DNA of 64,000 nucleotides from NCBI GenBank assembly GCA_033675265.1, contig JAUJYZ010000209.1, forward strand, positions 124,001 to 188,000, written 5' to 3'. Source of the stretch: Actinostola sp. cb2023 (taxonomy: Eukaryota > Cnidaria > Anthozoa > Actiniaria > Actinostolidae). Positions 63,526 through 64,000 of the stretch are shown here, piece by piece. Below the pieces are notes generated by a model, which worked only from the letters and a program-made list of their open reading frames with translations, did not search any database and was not told where the DNA came from. Every line of letters starts with the position of its first letter. Positions within the stretch are counted from its first letter, which is position 1. Both the position numbers and the translations under genes were made by a program.

Positions 63526-64000
63526 CTACAAATAGTTTGATTCTTGTGAAATTAGATGCTCTTAGATTATAGAAGCTAGAAAAACCCAGTTTAACTAAAC
63601 AAGTAGTTTTGGTGAGAATGGGGCATTATAGCTTTAACCCTCCCCGCGTAATAAGGTGTTCGGAGGTAGGGGACCAAGTACAGATCCCTGGGATATTCTA
63701 CAAAGGGTTGTTTGTTGTTGTTGTTTGTTTGTTGTTGTTTGTAATAAACTTACTTGTCTTTCACTGCAGTAAACCCTAGAATGAACATACCTCTTCCATG
63801 CCATGCCTTTACACGTACCTGAAATACTTACTCTATGTTTTTATAGTTCGCCTACTGATCTGAGTCCTTTGTGGAAAATCCACGTTTGGCACTACAATCA
63901 AGGGAGTAGTCCTAGTTGGTATTTAAACAAGATTATCGTAAAGGACATGACAACGAAAGGAAAATGGTGAATAATCTAAGCACGACATCTATATAAATGC
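34336..64000 (+). CDS. Polycystin-1 (PKD1)-like receptor, 3' partial
   Basis: A large membrane receptor of the polycystin-1/PKD1L/PKDREJ family. Exons: 34336-34405, 36461-36569, 39443-39532, 39680-40560, 40767-40886, 42170-42359, 44373-44463, 46536-46696, 47168-47303, 48172-48258, 49184-49303, 50006-50193, 50528-50743, 51778-52268, 52477-53024, 53571-53703, 54159-54270, 54604-54690, 54974-55073, 55298-55354, 55623-55789, 56093-56165, 56374-56622, 57266-57420, 57565-57645, 57885-57976, 58176-58234, 61872-61955, 62474-62626, 62981-63142, 63847-63967 and beyond. Phases agree at every junction except 58234 to 61872, where one exon seems missing from my model. Order: signal peptide, WSC, PKD domains, REJ, GPS, membrane helix, PLAT. 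The leucine-rich repeats and C-type lectin domain of human PKD1 are not seen. The remaining membrane part lies outside. Confidence 0.9.
35027..35818. mobile_element. DNA transposon with CACAGGTATCCC ends and 7-bp target duplication
   Basis: Arms of about 250 bp are inverted copies, starting CACAGGTATCCCAAGTTC and ending GAACTTGGGATACCTGTG. Flanking tccacag is repeated directly at 35020-35026 and 35819-35825. As in the element at 28520, the ends are CA...TG with a 7-bp duplication. It lies in polycystin intron 1. Confidence 0.85.
36930..37290. mobile_element. MITE with about 110-bp arms
   Basis: atgggcttgtaccacctgtc at the left is inverted as gcaggtggtacaagcccat at the right. The arms continue through tttttaaattttcacc and its complement. 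It lies in polycystin intron 2. Confidence 0.75.
37422..38421. mobile_element. piggyBac-like element (TTAA, CCCTTTGAC ends)
   Basis: TTAA at 37418-37421 and 38422-38425 flank ends CCCTTTGACACCC and GGGAGTCAAAGGG. A CCC start and TTAA duplication are the classical piggyBac signature. The 1.0 kb interior has a 122-codon open frame (37880-38248) with no transposase motif that I recognise, so the copy is non-autonomous. Confidence 0.8.
38459..39050. mobile_element. Inverted-repeat element with about 110-bp arms
   Basis: attagcctcct and aacgccggaaagcgag at the left match ctcgctttccggcgtt and aggaggctaat at the right. ggccgagaatggg is likewise inverted. Flanks are AT-rich, so the target duplication is ambiguous. 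It lies in polycystin intron 2. Confidence 0.75.
39680..47303 (+). CDS. PKD-domain exons of the polycystin-like gene
   Basis: Five PKD-type beta-sandwich domains can be read. (1) IYITWELNGNPW with PGSYKMCVKAENLVS. (2) FNVSFGDGTPR with WHVYQQCGNYLVQVNVSN. (3) YEWTLGDGSP joined to FNDTRRHLVSVKVYNEIS. (4) IRYAWLVNKQEF joined to PGSYLAHVVAKNEVGS. (5) IRLLWDFGDGI joined to NNGLYNIQVMVYNNVS. The W-x-FGDG and G-x-Y-x-V-x-V-x-N signatures are clear in most. Introns fall between the two halves of domains 3, 4 and 5. Human PKD1 has about sixteen such domains, so this array is short. Confidence 0.87.
40970..42160 (+). repeat. Polypyrimidine tract, 15-bp repeat, in a polycystin intron
   Basis: About 1.1-1.2 kb of nearly pure C+T fills the intron 40887-42169. 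The core (about 41280-42120) is a 15-bp unit, cctcgccctctcctt, repeated some 50-60 times with length variants. The opposite strand is polypurine. Open frames on both strands (Ser/Pro/Leu-rich, or Glu/Gly/Arg-rich) result from the 15-bp period and are not genes. Confidence 0.95.
42500..43282. mobile_element. MULE-like element with 9-bp target duplication
   Basis: Ends TAGTCCAGTCCCGGACTCAC and GTGAGTCCAGGACTGGACTA are inverted. Flanking actgtatgt is directly repeated at 42491-42499 and 43283-43291. Nine bases is the duplication length of Mutator-like elements. Arms reach inward through ggaggaaagagagtcc and gccatgcgcatgcaag. The centre is AT-rich without coding features. Confidence 0.82.
43579..43732. 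mobile_element. TA-flanked MITE, member 3 of the family
   Basis: gagcagatttcttataactg at the left and cagtcatatgagatctgctg at the right are inverted and TA-flanked. tcatgacacggcac inside resembles the other two copies. Confidence 0.7.
43755..44313. mobile_element. TTAA-type inverted-repeat element
   Basis: ggctgatttagatggcacga and the inverted tcgtgccgtctaaatcggcc form the ends. The right flank is TTAA and the left is TAAA, one change away. gcaagttgtgtgcgacag and its complement extend the arms. It lies in a polycystin intron. Confidence 0.75.
44990..45507. mobile_element. Truncated copy of the GGTACCAGGGGACC foldback element
   Basis: It starts TTAA then ggtaccaggggaccttcgtg, and matches 50828 onward at high identity. 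The right terminus is missing: sequence breaks off after gccggtcgaattt and runs into another repeat. Confidence 0.75.
45690..46411 (-). mobile_element. Repeat family R700, copy 1
   Basis: This segment is nearly identical to the reverse complement of 58484-59230 and to 60420-61028. Shared landmarks are aacccagtcc at the outer end, gtaataacgtcattttggcg, and a conserved open frame (FHLSLLKGVKLKNPVMNFSL). The terminal ccacc is lost here, leaving cagtccagttaa. Confidence 0.8.
47168..54270 (+). CDS. REJ-region exons of the polycystin-like gene
   Basis: From LCQPPSVAILGWQ on, the protein follows the REJ (receptor for egg jelly) module: VSLECKWEDGVVIYKWK, LIIPPYTLTYGKYFVVLKV, GLVATIKGG with SIDGSDSKDPDFP, FKWECYLLNDNTTSCF, LVFQWHLYLV, LISGKTYMLALNIEDN, GYCSVQPVSGFEIETDFRIV and FNYRVTYKI. 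The stretch from about 51940 to 52130, and again 52500-52670, inserts Pro/Thr/Ser-rich sequence (PTRKYRTTRPQQQ, KPTTTVPTPTK). This is probably an O-glycosylated loop. The exon ending 53703 joins in phase to VSLHISVNNDKE at 54159. Confidence 0.82.
47352..47645. repeat. 59-bp minisatellite, five copies
   Basis: gattagtcaacataaatcta...gttagctagtgctccatg is repeated five times at exactly 59 bases with no visible differences, in a polycystin intron. It contains no exon sequence. Confidence 0.93.
48345..48445. repeat. (ATT)n/(ATC) simple repeat
   Basis: Runs of tattat pass into tatcattatcat and back, in a polycystin intron. Confidence 0.9.
48485..48687. mobile_element. Palindromic hairpin element
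   Basis: gggtatttaacttcgtcagg through cggtgaaggcttcatcagt is followed, after a short AT-rich loop, by the near-exact inverse. It makes a stem of about 85 bp. Outer flanks are tgaatt and aattca. Confidence 0.8.
49366..49590. mobile_element. MITE with TTAA-like flanks
   Basis: gtgtgttcgattgaccttat and the inverted ataaggtcaatcgaacgcac form the ends, with attaag and cctaac outside. tattccggaataa motifs fill the interior. Confidence 0.7.
50828..51518. mobile_element. Foldback element, GGTACCAGGGGACC ends, about 300-bp arms
   Basis: ggtaccaggggaccttcgtg at the left and cacgaaggtcccctggtacc at the right are inverted. The arms extend to gcctcgtttaaaagttattt near the centre. The right flank is TTAA and the left CTAA. 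A truncated relative lies at 44990-45507. Confidence 0.85.
51570..51722. repeat. Inverted repeat, about 60-bp arms
   Basis: agccgagccgttgcatcgaa and caatggtgaccttgcaatga return inverted at 51665-51720 (tcattgcaaggtcaccgttg, ttcgatgcaaaggctcggct). It lies just before the exon at 51778. Confidence 0.75.
54604..61955 (+). CDS. Membrane-proximal (GAIN-like) region and GPS exons
   Basis: Helical exons (KVGEEQKVKQLINVVAKALN, SEARAELLQIIKKF, EALDAITCVKEE, GLEIVSQLISEV) resemble the helical part of a GAIN fold. Beta-rich exons follow (NVTFILPTLDNEFRIEYQTF, VYEENPYTW). The exon at 61872 gives CNHLTTFVGKAFWAPNDLSF, the C-terminal half of a GPS motif where CNHLT marks the autoproteolysis site in this family. 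The preceding exon with the Trp and first Cys residues was not found in the 3.6 kb intron 58235-61871, which is full of transposons; an exon of phase 0 to 2 is expected there. Confidence 0.75.
58484..59230 (+). mobile_element. Repeat family R700, copy 2 (TTAA end)
   Basis: It starts TTAA then ggtggctggactgggttttt and matches copies 1 and 3 in reverse. A 100-codon open frame (58903-59205, KGVKLKNPVMNFSLTTKSIS) is shared by all three copies and may be a decayed coding remnant. The other end merges with the palindrome that follows. Confidence 0.8.
59268..59493. repeat. Palindrome, about 90-bp arms
   Basis: agaatacttgctaaagttgt to cgagtccgagt-type sequence is inverted at 59405-59493. One arm also occurs at about 45558-45650 next to R700 copy 1, so the two repeats travel together. 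Confidence 0.7.
59499..60006. repeat. Direct duplication of about 95 bp
   Basis: ctcatcaccaatagatgagc to gcaaccatgccacag occurs at about 59499-59602 and again at 59908-60006. The sequence between includes a segment (gaccgctggccagca, tgcctaaatt) also found near 39277-39320. It may be a short retroelement family, but no tail or Pol III box was recognised. Confidence 0.6.
60056..60182. repeat. Imperfect (GCT/GTT)n trinucleotide repeat
   Basis: About 40 ctg, ttg and cta triplets occur in a row, open in several frames; it is simple sequence rather than a leucine-rich protein. Confidence 0.85.
60420..61028 (-). mobile_element. Repeat family R700, copy 3 (TTAA end)
   Basis: It ends aaacccagtccagccacc followed by TTAA at 61029-61032, the mirror of copy 2. 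The inner end is shorter than in copy 2, breaking off near aaaaggtctattgacttgg. Confidence 0.8.
62094..62410. repeat. 29-bp minisatellite, about 11 copies, made of two palindromes
   Basis: The unit gtactgtatgtccctgggac plus atatgttgg is repeated with only g/a variation after gtt. It holds gtccctgggac and acatatgt, both self-complementary. It lies in the intron between the GPS exon and the first transmembrane exon. Open frames in both directions are artefacts. Confidence 0.93.
62474..63967 (+). CDS. First transmembrane helix and PLAT domain exons
   Basis: VTLALVICLVAVYIVLISYC is the first membrane helix after the GPS. The cytoplasmic PLAT/LH2 domain follows: YKITVETGHWFGTGTTATVV, IELVANNKPLFERGSKDYFI, LWKIHVWHYNQG, SPSWYLNKIIVKDM and KW at the end. 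Human polycystin-1 has the same helix-then-PLAT order. The exon stops at a GTGAAT donor at 63968 and the gene continues beyond the window. Confidence 0.88.
63449..63525. repeat. (ATT)n simple repeat
   Basis: About 25 tandem att units lie in the intron within the PLAT code. Confidence 0.95.

Overview
The window is nuclear DNA of an animal, most likely an invertebrate such as a cnidarian or sponge. Genes are split into many short exons with GT-AG introns. The families present are metazoan: a tandem-domain receptor tyrosine phosphatase, CDK5 and a polycystin-1-like receptor. Introns are crowded with small inverted-repeat transposons and minisatellites. The species cannot be named from sequence alone. 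Exon limits below were read by hand from splice sites, codon phase and family conservation.

Layout: (1) About 373-9958, plus strand, is the 3' part of a receptor-type tyrosine phosphatase with two PTP domains; its 5' end lies outside the window. (2) 11282-16474, minus strand, is a secreted protein with a clan-CD (caspase/legumain-like) fold that seems to lack both catalytic residues. (3) 16475-21122 holds no gene I can support. (4) 21123-32139, minus strand, is a 12-exon CDK5 gene, complete except for a one-base frameshift in exon 4. (5) 34336 to the window end, plus strand, is a polycystin-1/PKD1-like gene: signal peptide, WSC domain, about five PKD domains, REJ region, GPS, first membrane helix, PLAT. 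It runs off the 3' end. The phosphatase and the secreted gene converge; CDK5 and the polycystin gene diverge across a 2.2 kb spacer.

The most striking observation is in the phosphatase. Both PTP domains are interrupted by an intron at the same codon, directly after the catalytic-position cysteine. In both introns the 3' splice site, together with the start of the next exon (the P-loop code), is tandemly amplified: about 31 copies of an 81-bp unit in domain 1 and about 15 copies of an unrelated 80-bp unit in domain 2. Every extra copy hits an in-frame stop just after the P-loop, so only the last copy of each array can give a full domain. The domain 2 intron also appears to have a GC donor and carries a Helentron-like insertion.

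Other notable items are a roughly 1.1 kb polypyrimidine tract inside a polycystin intron (human PKD1 also has intronic polypyrimidine tracts), several transposons with readable target-site duplications (one with its empty site preserved nearby), and at least six unrelated minisatellites in introns.
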